This document shows, in pieces, positions 21,187 through 30,805 of a DNA stretch of 64,000 nucleotides (its first letter is position 1; the number at the start of each line of letters is the position of its first letter). Location of the stretch: NCBI RefSeq assembly GCF_947179515.1, contig NC_067485.1, positions 74,005,646-74,069,645 on the forward strand, in the 5' to 3' direction. The notes under the pieces are model-generated. The model saw nothing but the letters and a program-made list of their open reading frames with translations, ran no database searches and was not told the DNA's origin. The stretch comes from Apodemus sylvaticus. Its lineage: Eukaryota; Chordata; Mammalia; Rodentia; Muridae. Position numbers and translations under genes: made by a program.

Positions 21187-21627
21187 GATGATGAAAAATG
21201 CAAAGAAGGAAGACCCTACCCCTCCCAAGAAAAGGCCTTGAAAGTCAAGAAAGCGGTGTCACAAAAAGCACTCGCCTTCTGGCAGCCCAAGACCCTGTGG
21301 TTCAGGAGAGCCAAATTCCCTATCAAGAACACCCAGAAGAAACCAGCTTAAACATCGTCAAATTTCTCCTGACTACTGGGTCAGCCAGGAAGAAGACAGA
21401 AGACAACACATCTGTATTTACCGTGGATGTTCAAGCCAACATGGCTCAGAGAACCTTGTGAAGAAACTCTGTAAACCTGTGAAGAAACTCTGTAACATCT
21501 GTGGCATCCATGTGGCCAAAGTCAATAGCCTGATACGGCCTGATGGAGAGAATAAGATGTATGTTTTGGTGGCTCCTGATTGTGATGCTCCGGATGTTGC
21601 CAATAAAATCAGGATCATCCAATTTTA
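21187..21627 (+). pseudogene. Rpl23a-ps: Rpl23a processed pseudogene (60S ribosomal protein L23a, uL23)
   Basis: The sequence follows the Rpl23a coding region without introns: AAGCCCTACC-like Lys/Pro-rich N-terminus, AAGACCCTGTGGTTCAGGAGAG, GAAGACAACA..TCTGTATTTACCGTGGATGT, the CTGATACGGCCTGATGGAGAG (Leu-Ile-Arg-Pro-Asp-Gly-Glu) block and GATGTTGCCAATAAAATC near the end. The parent encodes a ribosomal large-subunit protein at the polypeptide exit. This copy is dead: it has internal deletions, frameshifts, a 21-base tandem duplication at 21453-21496, and the normal stop codon is changed to CAA with TAA only two codons later. No clear target duplication or long A tail survives. No start or promoter supports expression. 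Confidence 0.92.
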
Positions 21628-22182
21628 AGCTCAGCTGGTAAATTATTTTTTTCCCTGTAAAATGAAATGAATAACTTGTATGATTCTGGGAGAGACTTGG
21701 CAGCAGAAAGATGAGATGCATAGCTTTTTAACTTGTGGCCACAATGTCTTTGCCAGCCACAGGCCAGGCTCTAAGAACCAGACTGAGAAGCAGTGTTTGC
21801 TCTTATAACTGGCAGTGGGCATCACTGGGAAGGACTTACAGATCTCACTTCAATCAATCAAATCTCTCCTTTCACACCACATGAGTGAAGAAGCCACAAA
21901 GAATGAGAACATTCCAACCGAGTTATAGAATTTCCCTTGCTTCTGCTACAAATAATAAAGTTAATTCATACAGCACTTCATCTTTCATGTTTTCTTGAGA
22001 GTAATACATAAATATAAAAGTTTCAATGTTGCTTGGTAGTTAGCATATAATTCAAATGAATTACCCAAACTTCTGAAATTAGAACTTTAATTAATGTTAG
22101 AGGTAATATGAGTTACCAATAGCTGGAACTTTCAGTATGAAAAACATGACTATTCTCATAACTTATCATCCTTAAACCTGCA
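21628..22182. other. Unique sequence downstream of the Rpl23a copy
   Basis: The first 60 bases may include remains of the Rpl23a 3'UTR (AGCTCAGCTGGTAAATTA). Beyond that I see only unique AT-rich DNA. Confidence 0.5.
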
Positions 22183-22300
22183 AACTATTATTATGTATGT
22201 CTTACAGATAATTACACCGAAGGTCAGAGAGAATAAAGCAAAATTTTACATCCCTAAGCTAATCAGTGGTAGAACTGGTTATTATGTCAGGCCAATTTGA
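22183..22300 (-). repeat. MIR (ancient SINE)
   Basis: CTTACAGATAATTACACCGAAGGTCAGAGAGAATAAAG, AAATTTTACATCCCTAAGCTAATCAGTGGTAGAACTGG is the reverse complement of the MIR tail and core (consensus TTTACAGATGAGGAAACTGAGG..AAGGTCACACAGCTAGTAAGTGGCAGAGCTGG). Confidence 0.75.
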
Positions 22301-22629
22301 TAATAAATCATGTGTTTTATGTCATGCTACAGATATTGATTTTTAATAAGATAATATAGTTATCATTCCATTTCTCATGAATTATCTCTTGATTGTCATA
22401 AACTTAGTGTCATTTAAAGCAACAGCAATTACAGGCAAGAATACTTTATCTCTAGGGATAAGTACTCATTCAACCTGATTGTTCTAGGGAACATATATAA
22501 CCTATGGAGGGTCAGGAAGGCCAAGGCCATTTTGCAAACTGACAACCACCCATATTAGAGAAATATTCCCCAAATCATAGTCAAAAACTCTTCAGTAGCC
22601 TCTCCACAGCCTGACCCTGAAATTGCCAG
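22301..22629. other. Unique sequence
   Basis: No gene or repeat recognised. Confidence 0.45.
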
Positions 22630-22960
22630 GGAGAGGCTGGGGAAATGGATTAGTAAGTAACAGCCCTTGCGAGACAAGCATGAGGACCTGAGCTCACGTC
22701 CCTAGAAGCCACAGAAGAAGCCAAGCATGTCTGTGTGTGCCTGTAACCCCAGTGCTGAGGAACAGAGACAGGTGGATTGTACGAGTTCGTTGGTCAATCT
22801 GTTTAGCCGAACCTTTGGGTTCAGTGATAGGCTTTGTATTAAGGGGCTAAGGCTGACAGCAATAGAGGACATCTAACATCCTTTTCTGGCCACTCATACA
22901 TTCATATGCACTCCACCCACCCTCATATGAACCACATCCCACCAAACCAAACAAATAAAA
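22630..22960 (+). repeat. B4/RSINE-type SINE
   Basis: GGAGAGGCTGGGGAAATGGATTAGTAAGTAACAGCCCTTGC..GACAAGCATGAGGACCTGAGCTCACGTCCC is an ID-like head, followed by a B1-like GCCTGTAACCCCAGTGCTGAGGAACAGAGACAGGTGG. The 3' part ends in a CA/AC-rich tail with CCAAACAAATAAAAATGG. Confidence 0.85.
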
Positions 22961-23261
22961 ATGGAAATGCAAGGAAGGCAAGGTTATGGATAGTTGGACA
23001 CTCAGAGTTAATCTCTACCTGAAAGAGGCTGAAGGCTTGGAAGAGCATCAAGGAGAATGCATGCAGAAATGAGGAGAACAGCAGTCAAGGGAGGGGGGAG
23101 GATTCTGCAGTTCATGTGTATTCCCAGAAAAGTAAAGCCATCCCATTTGCCAGAGTCCCAGGGCATGATAGCGGAGGAGCTGTTTGGTGGTATGTTAAAT
23201 AGAGGTGTTTTCTTTCCCACAAATGTTGTGTCATAATTTGGTAACTTCCTATACAATTTAA
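22961..23261. other. Unique sequence
   Basis: Nothing recognised. Confidence 0.45.
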
Positions 23262-23372
23262 TGATGGAAACAGGGACCTGCTACATCACCAAGCTACCCT
23301 TGAACTTATAATTATCCTGCCTCTACCTCTGTCGTTTGGGCTACAGGCATGCAATATCATGCCTCACTAAGT
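23262..23372 (-). repeat. B1-like monomer, old
   Basis: GGAAACAGGGACCTGCTACATCACCAAGCTACCCTTGAACTTATAATTATCCTGCCTCTACCTCTGTCGTTTGGGCTACAGGCATGCAAT is the reverse complement of a 7SL-derived monomer (proto-B1 type). Confidence 0.75.
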
Positions 23373-24509
23373 TATACACTGATAACATATTTTTTTATCC
23401 TTGAAGGATTCAGTGCAAAAGCCTTAATAAGAATATAACTATACTCTTGTACCCAAATGTTATTATATAAGGGCAAGAGTAAAATGAAACTCATTCAGAC
23501 TTATAATACTTAAAGGTCAAATCCATATGCCAATTAAAGATAAGATCTGCATCAACTTGTTCAGGTAGACACAGTCTGGTAAGCAGAGATTGTGAACAAA
23601 CACACTGGAACACTGTACAAAACCATTTAAGTCATCTGCTTTCTGCCACGCCTCTGTGTTTTGCTCAGTGGAGAAGAACAGAGACTGTAACTCAAGAAAA
23701 TTAGAAGTGACTGAGGTAAAAAGCTGGACCCAGAGTGCTTTGCTTTATCTATATGTTTCACAAGAAAACGTAGCTCGGAGAACAAGATTCATGCCTTTGA
23801 CTGGTTGTCAGCTAGGATGGCTCCATTAGCTGCTTGCTATCAAGTTCTCTGTTAGCTCTAGTAAGTACTTACAGAGCATCAAGGAAGGCAACACAGGCAG
23901 TCAGTCTCTAGATAAAAGGGAAAGGATCAAAAGGAACGTCTAAGTTTTTAGATGCATCAGCTCTAGTTAAGTAAGAAAAATTAGAAATTTACCTTCAGTA
24001 GCTAGGTAAGGCCATATTCCTGTAATTGAGAAGTTCGAATCATGAACAGATTAATAAGAGAACACAACATAAAATGTATCTTTTACAGAAAGAAAACACA
24101 CTTCTCTAAGATGTAGAGAAGAACAACTATCTATCAGGAAGATACACAACGTGGCAGAAATTCACCAGCCTGAAGCCACAAATAATGTGCGGGGAACTTG
24201 CTGGAGGATAAATGAAGAGTAAAACAGAATTGGAATAGTTTTAGAACCGAGGTTATAGATGATGCTTGCTCAGAAAGCAGAGCTAGCAACACAGACCTGA
24301 CAGAGAAATAAATAAGATCGAGGAGAAGCAAGGAGTTCCAATGCCTGACATGCTAGAGGGCTCATTCTGCTGCCAAACTCATGGCCTGTTTTATTGGCGG
24401 TCTAATATCTTGGAATATTGAGGTAACAATAAAGTAAAAATCAATTCTTGAATGAGTGGTAGAGATACTGAAAGATTTTAAAATTTAAAAATAAATCTGT
24501 AGGTAGCAT
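23373..24509. other. Unique AT-rich sequence
   Basis: About 1.1 kb has no repeat or gene that I can name. Confidence 0.5.
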
Positions 24510-24760
24510 ATGTTTGTGCATGTAAGTGACAAGGTGAGCATGAACAAGGGTGTGTGTGCATGTATGGGGGCAGTGCATGTGCATGGAGCGATGCATGTGA
24601 GGGGTGCGTGTGTGGGGGTCGGTGCATGTGTGGGGGTCGGTGCGTCGGGGGAGTGTGGGGGCAGGGAGTACACTGTGGATGCTGGCACTTAATGTCAAGG
24701 ATCTTTCTTGATTGCTCTCCACCTTATCTTTTGAAACAGTGCCTCACAATGTTTTGTTTT
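24510..24760 (-). repeat. B4 SINE remnant with G-rich minisatellite tail
   Basis: GATGCTGGCACTTAATGTCAAGGATCTTTCTTGATTGCTCTCCACCTTATCTTTTGAAACAGTGCCTCAC (24677-24750) matches the middle of minus-strand B4 copies. To its left, where B4 carries a TG-rich tail, lies a GTGTGGGGGTCGGTGCAT repeat and several runs of four or five G. Confidence 0.65.
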
Positions 24761-25375
24761 TAAAAGTAGAATTTTTTAAAGTGTAATCCACAGACCGTTG
24801 GGCATGCAGAGGGTTGAAATTTTTCTCTGAACTATTAAGCTATTATTTGGCATCTTCATCACACTGACACTGGGATCATTAGTGCCAAAACAAGCATATA
24901 AAGTGAAAGGCTCCAGCACAGACTCAACAAGTGTCATATACTCAAGAAGGTAAGCAAATGCAGACTGAATGTAAATGGGTGGCATTGTAATTTAAGACTG
25001 CCTTCATGAGGCAGAGAAATGATTGCTATGACGATGTCTTGACTCTTGACTATATAGCTTGCTAGTGTTTGGTCTGACTGAATGAGAAGCAAGCACATTT
25101 CTACTGAATATCAAACAGTAATAATCATCTCAAATAGAACTAATTGATTATTTGAGTTGCCAGCTGAACTAGCCCCACCCCTTTCACAGAAGAATGCTTT
25201 ATGTGAAAGATTGCCATCAAATTCTTATTCAGACCCAGGCATTTACCACACTTGTAAAGATAAGGTAAAGAAACAGTTTTACTTTAAAACAAATACCAAT
25301 GAAATCAACAAATAACTTTATCAGTATAAATTATTTTCAAATATAAACAGAACACATATGCATCAAATTGCACTT
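24761..25375. other. Unique AT-rich sequence
   Basis: No recognised feature. It lies just beyond the 3' side of the Ccnb1ip1 retrocopy, and no clear terminal A/T tail marks the boundary. Confidence 0.45.
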
Positions 25376-26830
25376 TCATTCAATGGCATAAGCATGCCTC
25401 CAAAGCAAAGTAACGCAAATGGAAACACATGACTGTAAAATACATGTTAATAACAATCCACCATTTTCCAAGACCATCATTTTTACAGAAATATACTAGC
25501 AGAGAAAAATCACTTAACATATACATACTAGAATCCAAAGCTCCATGTAAATATAGCACTGGTGCTTCCATGACCATAAACGCAGCTTGGTCTGAGACAG
25601 GATCTGTGCAACAGTGGGACTGTGACGGCCATAGACACGGAGCTGCATGAGATGGCCACGCCCTAAGCACACACTGAAGAAACCAAACAGGAAGCCACAC
25701 GCCCTAGTGCCAGCCAACTTCTTCTCAGGTCAAAACATGAAGAGAACTCGGGGATACAGAAAAACAGAGTCTTGAAATGAAAACTGAGCTGAATTCTTTT
25801 TGCTTTAAAGGCCCCGCTGTACATGGCTTTGAGACACAAAACTAAAGAAGTTGTGCTGTGAGAGAACACACAAAAATGCTCTGAACTGATGAACATCGTC
25901 ATCCCCACCACCTTGATTTCTTACTGGTATACAGTCCAAGAAAACTGAGCTATTCCCTGATGGGAAGGCAAAGACTGCAGACTGTGGGATCATAGCTGGT
26001 TCCAGGGAGCCTTCTTGGCTAGCAATAGTGATATTTCTTAGCCTAAGGCTATCATAAAGGCCTTGGAGCTTTTGGTACTGGTGATTGCACTCCATAATTT
26101 TTTTCAGAGATATCACTAAACCTTTTCTTGTATTCTTCTAGAATTTTCTTCATGGAGGTAACCTCCCCTTTCATAGAAGTCAATTCTACATACTTGTTCT
26201 GTATTTGCTGTGAATATATCTTCTCCATCTATTTTAAGTGGTTCTCGGCCTTCATGAAATTATAATCTTGATAGAGATATTCCTGGTGTACGTGTTATGT
26301 CCAGAAGGCCAATGCTCAGGAGTTAATGTCCAAAACAATTTCTGGTTGAAGTCCCGTCAATACCATAGCTTTGTATTTCTCTGATGGACTGAGTTCTGTT
26401 TGGACAATATCTAGCTTAAGGGTACTGTTACAAGCAGGGCAGATCGCTGATGAACGACTAAACTCACCACTGCCACGCTGATCACAGAAGATGTGAGAAC
26501 AGGCAGTGACCCAAGTATAACCAGAGAGCTTGATATAGCACTTCCGATAATTACAAAGCAACATGTCTTCACACAAAGACATGATAAATCTCCAAAAGAA
26601 TCCATTAACAATGCAACTATCAGTTTTCATACAACCATGATTTATAGCATGAAGGTCCAGACAGGAAATGGGATTGGGATTGGTATCAACCTGATGTTCT
26701 CTCCTCAATGTCAAATATCTGTACTTCTTGTATTTCATCCTTCATTTCTGTTACCAAATGAATCCAGTTTAATCTAGGAATCCAAATTGAAATACCAGAG
26801 CAAGTGTTTACCATCATCTGCATTTACGGT
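25376..26830 (-). pseudogene. Ccnb1ip1-ps: Ccnb1ip1 (HEI10) processed pseudogene
   Basis: On the minus strand the frame from 26582 carries the RING-type N-terminus of cyclin B1-interacting protein 1 (start MSLCEDMLLCNYRKC, then TACSHIFCDQ and AICPACNSTL), then ELSPSEKYKAMVL. A second frame (26116-25805) carries the coiled-coil side (QYQKLQGLYDSLRLRNITIA) and the C-terminal NFFSFVS. The parent is a meiotic E3/SUMO-type ligase for crossover designation. There are no introns. The frame is broken by a TGA at the Arg codon following the VLDI(N/S)S block, by frameshifts between 26330 and 26116, and by small deletions, including two codons after CNSTL. The normal stop position (about 25790) reads through. 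Sequence on both sides is probably retained UTR. An L1 insertion begins directly at its 5' side (26831). Confidence 0.93.
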
Positions 26831-26875
26831 CCCATTAGCCTTTATTTTTTTTATTTTTTTTTTATTTTCTATATC

Positions 26876-27003
26876 CTTTGTTTACATTCCAAATGCTTTC
26901 CCCTTTCCCAGTTCCCCCTCCCCCTATGTCCCATAAGTCCTCTTCTCTCCACCCATTCTCCAATCACCCCCTCCCTTTTCTCTGTCCTGGTACTCCCCCA
27001 AAG
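26876..27003 (-). mobile_element. L1 3'UTR end (distal part of the composite)
   Basis: Reverse complement of a L1 3' end: the plus strand has CTATATCCTTTGTTTACATTCC, CCCTTTCCCAGTTCCCCCTCC, CCCATAAGTCCTCTTCTCTCC and CTGTCCTGGTACTCCCCC. It ends at an A/T-rich tail with ATTTTTTTT runs on the left. Confidence 0.85.
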
Positions 27004-27311
27004 ATTTTTAATTTACTCTTTGGTTTCCTTGTGACTCTTCATCTAAGAATGGCAATAAAAAAGAATTCAGGGCACAGGTTAAACTTTCTCTTGCAACTCA
27101 TTATTTCTTATTTTAAAAATCATGAGATTTTCTTAAACTAGAACCCATGTTGAAATTTGTTCATATATGCCATGTCCTGTAAATGACCCATCCTAGAATG
27201 GAAAGACAAGGTGGCCTCAGTGCAAAATACTCGAGGGGAAACAAACTACCTATGCTGATCACTTCTATTCATCTTAGGTTCTAGTCAACGGGTAGAAATA
27301 TTGTCCAATGA

Positions 27312-27316
<5 letters not shown>

Positions 27317-27361
<45 letters not shown>
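27317..27361. repeat. (TA)n microsatellite
   Basis: Twenty-two TA units stand exactly where the A tail of the adjacent L1 fragment would be. They probably grew out of that tail. Confidence 0.95.
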
Positions 27362-27363
<2 letters not shown>

Positions 27364-27698
27364 TATATTCTTTGTTTACAATCCAAAAGCTTTCCCCTTT
27401 CCCAGTTCCCACCTCCCCATATGACCCATAAGTCCTCTTCTCTCCATCCATTCTCCTATCTTTCCCCCTCCCTTTTCTCTGTCCTTGTACTCCCCTACAA
27501 TGCTGGATCAAGCCTTTCCAGGATTAGGGCCCTCTTCTTCCTTCTTCATGGGAATCATTTGATATGCTAATTGTATCTTCAGTATTCAGATCTTCAGAGC
27601 TAATTAATATCCACTTATCAATGATTGCATTCCATGTGTATTCTTTTGTGATTGCGTTACCTCGCTTAGGATGATATTTTCCAGTTCCAACCATTTGC
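27362..27698 (-). mobile_element. L1 3' end: last ORF2 codons and 3'UTR
   Basis: The minus strand runs from the ORF2 end (AATGGTTGGAACTGGAAAATATCATCC, GAGGTAACGCAATCAC, GATAAGTGGATATTAA) into the 3'UTR (GGAAAGGCTTGATCCAGCATTG, GGGAACTGGGAAAGGGG). It is the upstream member of the composite insertion. Confidence 0.88.
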
Positions 27699-27752
27699 AC
27701 TTCTTGCTGGTCAAAGGAAAAACACACCAAGAAGAACTCCCATCAGCCTTTA

Positions 27753-28205
27753 AACCTTCCTCTTAAGAATGTCCAAGCCCACTTTATAGATATTCTGGGG
27801 TTTCCACAGAGCCTCTCTGGGTCTGCGCTGGGCTGGACTCAGTCACTGGACTGAGTGCTAGTCCCAGCTCTTTCCTGGATACATTTCATCTTCAACCTGA
27901 AACAGAAGTGAGAGACAGAGCCACACTTGGTTTTTAAAATGAAAAATGGAGACAACACCTGCCATAGAAAACACCAGGCTCTATTTGAGATCAATAACAA
28001 CAATTTGAAACAGAGAATGGAAAACTCAGTGATAGGCATAGTTTCAGATTCTATCCAGAGCTAACCCTGAAGAAAATACCATTTGCTGTTTTTATCCTAT
28101 TACTTATCAACTTCTGTTTGTTTCTTAAAGATAGCATGCAAAATAATGCAACTTGTTAGGGCATTTTCAAACATACATGTTATTTCATCTTGTTCTTGAT
28201 AATTC
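27753..28205. other. Unique sequence, possibly 5'UTR of the Ccnb1ip1 retrocopy in its first part
   Basis: If the L1 composite is removed, this sequence joins directly to the upstream side of the retrocopy. The GC-richer segment to about 27860 would then be retrocopied 5'UTR, interrupted by the L1. That is an inference; comparison with the parent mRNA would decide it. Confidence 0.35.
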
Positions 28206-28209
28206 CCAT

Positions 28210-28412
28210 GAAACAGATGGGATACTTTTTTGTTTTTTGTTTTATTTTTTCTTTGTGTGTGTGTGTGTGGGGGGAGGACTGGTTTTTCAATACAGAGTTT
28301 CTCTCTTTAACAAAATCCTGGTAGTCATAGGCTCACTTTGTAGACAAGACTGGCCTTAAACTCACAGAGATCCTCCTGCCTCTGCCTACCAAGTGCTTGA
28401 TACTAAAGGCAT
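28210..28412 (-). repeat. B1 SINE with expanded (TG)n/T-rich tail
   Basis: A T-rich tail with (TG)n and a G run (28210-28275) is followed by TTTTTCAATACAGAGTTTCTCTC, AGACAAGACTGGCCTTAAACTCACAGAGATCCTCCTGCCTCTGCCTACCAAGTGCTTGATACTAAAGGC, the minus strand of B1. Confidence 0.9.
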
Positions 28413-28555
28413 TTGTAGTCTAGAAAGTTACATTTTTTTTATGAGCAAGAAGTTTGTTTTTTAAATATCTTAGAAAGTTATTGGCTGGTTGCACAAAAGG
28501 GTCTTCAGGTGGGAATGCCTACACTGGCTTTGTTGTATATTTGCTTTTAAAACTA

Positions 28556-28941
28556 GGGGCCATGGAAAATAGCTAAGTCAACAAAGTGCTTAATGCACAA
28601 GGGTGAGGACCCAAGTTCAGTTCCTACCACCCACATAACAAGCTGGGTGTCCTGATGAATGCTTATAATGCCAGTTCTGAAAGGCAGATACATGGGGATC
28701 CATGGGGCTTGCTAGCCAGACAGGCTAGTCTACTTGGTACGGTCCAAGTCCCAGTACCGTCCTTATCTTCATAAACTAGGTGAATGGTAGGAGATGGTAA
28801 CCTGACTTTCACATGAATGTGCATAACTGTGTTCATATACCTGCACACACTAACACAAATATTCACCATACTGCACTTCCATACATATACACACACATGC
28901 ATGCACACACACACACATGTACACACACACACACACACACA
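28556..28941 (+). repeat. B4 SINE with (CA)n tail
   Basis: The ID-like head is at 28560-28640 (GGAAAATAGCTAAGTCAACAAAGTGCTTAATGCACAAGGGTGAGGACC..GTTCAGTTCCTACCACCCACA). The B1-like body is AGCTGGGTGTCCTGATGAATGCTTATAATGCCAGTTCTG..GGGGCTTGCTAGCCAGACAGGCTAG. The tail ends in CA repeats at 28880-28941. Confidence 0.85.
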
Positions 28942-29600
28942 ACATCTTAACTAGAAAATTTGTCTAAAATTAACCACATTTCTTATTAGTTATGTATTTC
29001 CGTGTTTTCATGTGCTAATTTTATGACAGATTAACTCACATATTTTTACAGCATTGTTGCTTCATTTCAAATGCTTATGTATGAAGAACCTTTGACTATA
29101 ACCCTTCACTCATTACACTGTTTAAAAGGAAAGAATAAAACTCACAAGCTTTGGTGGCATAACACTGGCTTTTAACCTTAAGTAAAGTTGGTAGTAATTT
29201 TCTTTATTTTACATGAAGTGAATATTCATTAGACACTTTGCTGATACTGCAAAAGAGAAGACTGGAGACTCTGCAAGATAAATTAACCTCCGTGAGCCAA
29301 CTGTCACCAGCAACTCCCCCAAAGTCAGGTGAGGCTTCCAGCTGCTTAATTAAGATGCTTCTATGTTCCTAAAAACTGTTAAATCACCCGTAGTGTATCT
29401 TTATTCGTACATATACATACCCCAATATACACACATAAACGCCATACACACAATACACACATGCATTCACACACTACACAGCTTGTAAATTAATGATGAT
29501 AAAACAATAGATTCATCAATATTAAACTAAAATAATCTGAGTGTAGATACAATATCACCAGTTGACTGATGAACTCTTCTTTAAATTTTAACAAAATTTT
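28942..29600. other. Unique AT-rich sequence
   Basis: There is no gene or named repeat. A CA/ATAC-rich patch lies at 29410-29475. Confidence 0.5.
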
Positions 29601-29635
29601 AAGATGTATTTATGTGTATGTCTATGTGTGTCTTA

Positions 29636-29683
<48 letters not shown>

Positions 29684-29838
29684 GAAGTACCTACAGAGTC
29701 AAGAAGAGGGTGCTGAATTTCCTGAAGTTTGAGTCAGAGGAGGTTGTGCACCACCCAGTTCGGGTGCTGAGAACTGAAATTAGGTCCTCTGTAAAAGCAA
29801 CAATATTTTTAAATGCTGTCACCTCTCCAGCTCCTGCA
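29601..29838 (-). repeat. (TG)n plus B2/B3-type SINE
   Basis: A TG run (29637-29681) forms the tail. The body GTCAAGAAGAGGGTGCTGAATTTCCTGAAG..GTTGTGCACCACCCAGTTCGGGTGCTGAGAACTGAAATTAGGTCCTCTG and the CTGTCACCTCTCCAGC head give a full-length minus-strand element. Confidence 0.9.
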
Positions 29839-30195
29839 TAACTCCTAACTTCAAAGGCTACAAAAATACACAACAGCGTTAAAGCAATGGCATGTAGATG
29901 AAATAAAAGACAAAGAGATCAAAGGGTCCAGACAGTCAGGCAACAGTGCAATGCTCATATGGTGTCTTAGGGTTTCTATTCCTGTACAAAATACCATAAC
30001 CAAGAAGCAAGTTGAGGAGAAAAGGGTTTATTCAGCTCACACTTCCACATTGCTGTTCATCACCAAAGGAAGTCAGGACTGGAACTCAAGCAGGTCAGGA
30101 AGCAGGAGCTGATTCAGCGGCCATGGAGGGATGTTACTTACTGGCTTGCTTGCCCTGGCTTGCACAGCTTGCTTTCCTTTTTCTTTTTCTTTTTC

Positions 30196-30301
30196 TATCT
30201 CTCTAGTCCTCCATTAGCTTTTTTAACCCCTCCAGCCCCCCTGTTCCAACTCTTATGCCCACTTTTTCTTACGCTTTTCTTACAGAATTGGCTTAAATTT
30301 T
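30196..30301 (-). other. Putative 3'-transduced sequence of the L1
   Basis: About 105 bases lie between the L1's own poly(A) (30302-30313) and a second A-rich tail (T-rich 30177-30195) that abuts the target duplication. The sequence matches no repeat I know. Position and double tail are the signature of transcription through the first poly(A) signal into the source locus flank. Confidence 0.75.
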
Positions 30302-30805
30302 CTTTTTTTTTTTAATTTTCTATATTCTTTGTTTACATTCCAAATGATTTTCCTTTTCCCGGTTCCACCCTCCCTAAAAGTCCCATAAGCCCGCTTCCCT
30401 CTGACCATTCTCTGATCTATCCCCTCCCACTTCTCTGTCCTGGTACTCCCCTACAATGCTGGATCAAGCCTTTCCAGGACCAGGGAACTCTCCTTCCTTC
30501 TTCTTGGGAGTCATTTGATATGTGAATTGTGTCTTGGATACTCAGAACTTCTGAGCTAATATCCAGTTATCAGTGACTGCATTCCATGTATATCCTTTTG
30601 TGAAAGGATTTGTGATCCTTTAGGATGATATTTTCCAGATCCAACCATTTGCCTAAAATTTTCACGAATTCGTTGTTTTTAATAGCTGAGTAGTATTCCG
30701 TTGTGTAAATATACCACATTTTCAGTATCCATTCCTCTATTGAGGGACATCTGGGTTCTTTCCAGCTTCTGGCTGTTATAAATAGGGCTGCTCTGAAGTC
30801 TCCCA

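Larger units (their letters stand above)
26831..27752 (-). mobile_element. Composite L1 insertion with target duplications and a probable 3'-transduced flank
   Basis: CCCATTAGCCTTTA (26831-26844) and CCCATCAGCCTTTA (27739-27752) agree at 13 of 14 bases and flank the block as a target duplication. Between them, on the minus strand, are a L1 3' fragment (27698-27362), a (TA)22 run, about 310 bases of non-L1 sequence, a second L1 3' end (about 27003-26876) and an A-rich tail (T-rich 26845-26875). Bases 27699-27738 next to the right duplication are unexplained. Confidence 0.75.

Noticed and set aside
26316..26738. Possible functional Ccnb1ip1-like short gene (140-codon frame)
   Set aside because: The frame begins in retrocopied 5'UTR-like sequence and ends at a premature stop early after the RING region; the rest of the protein lies out of frame downstream. 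It fits a processed pseudogene.
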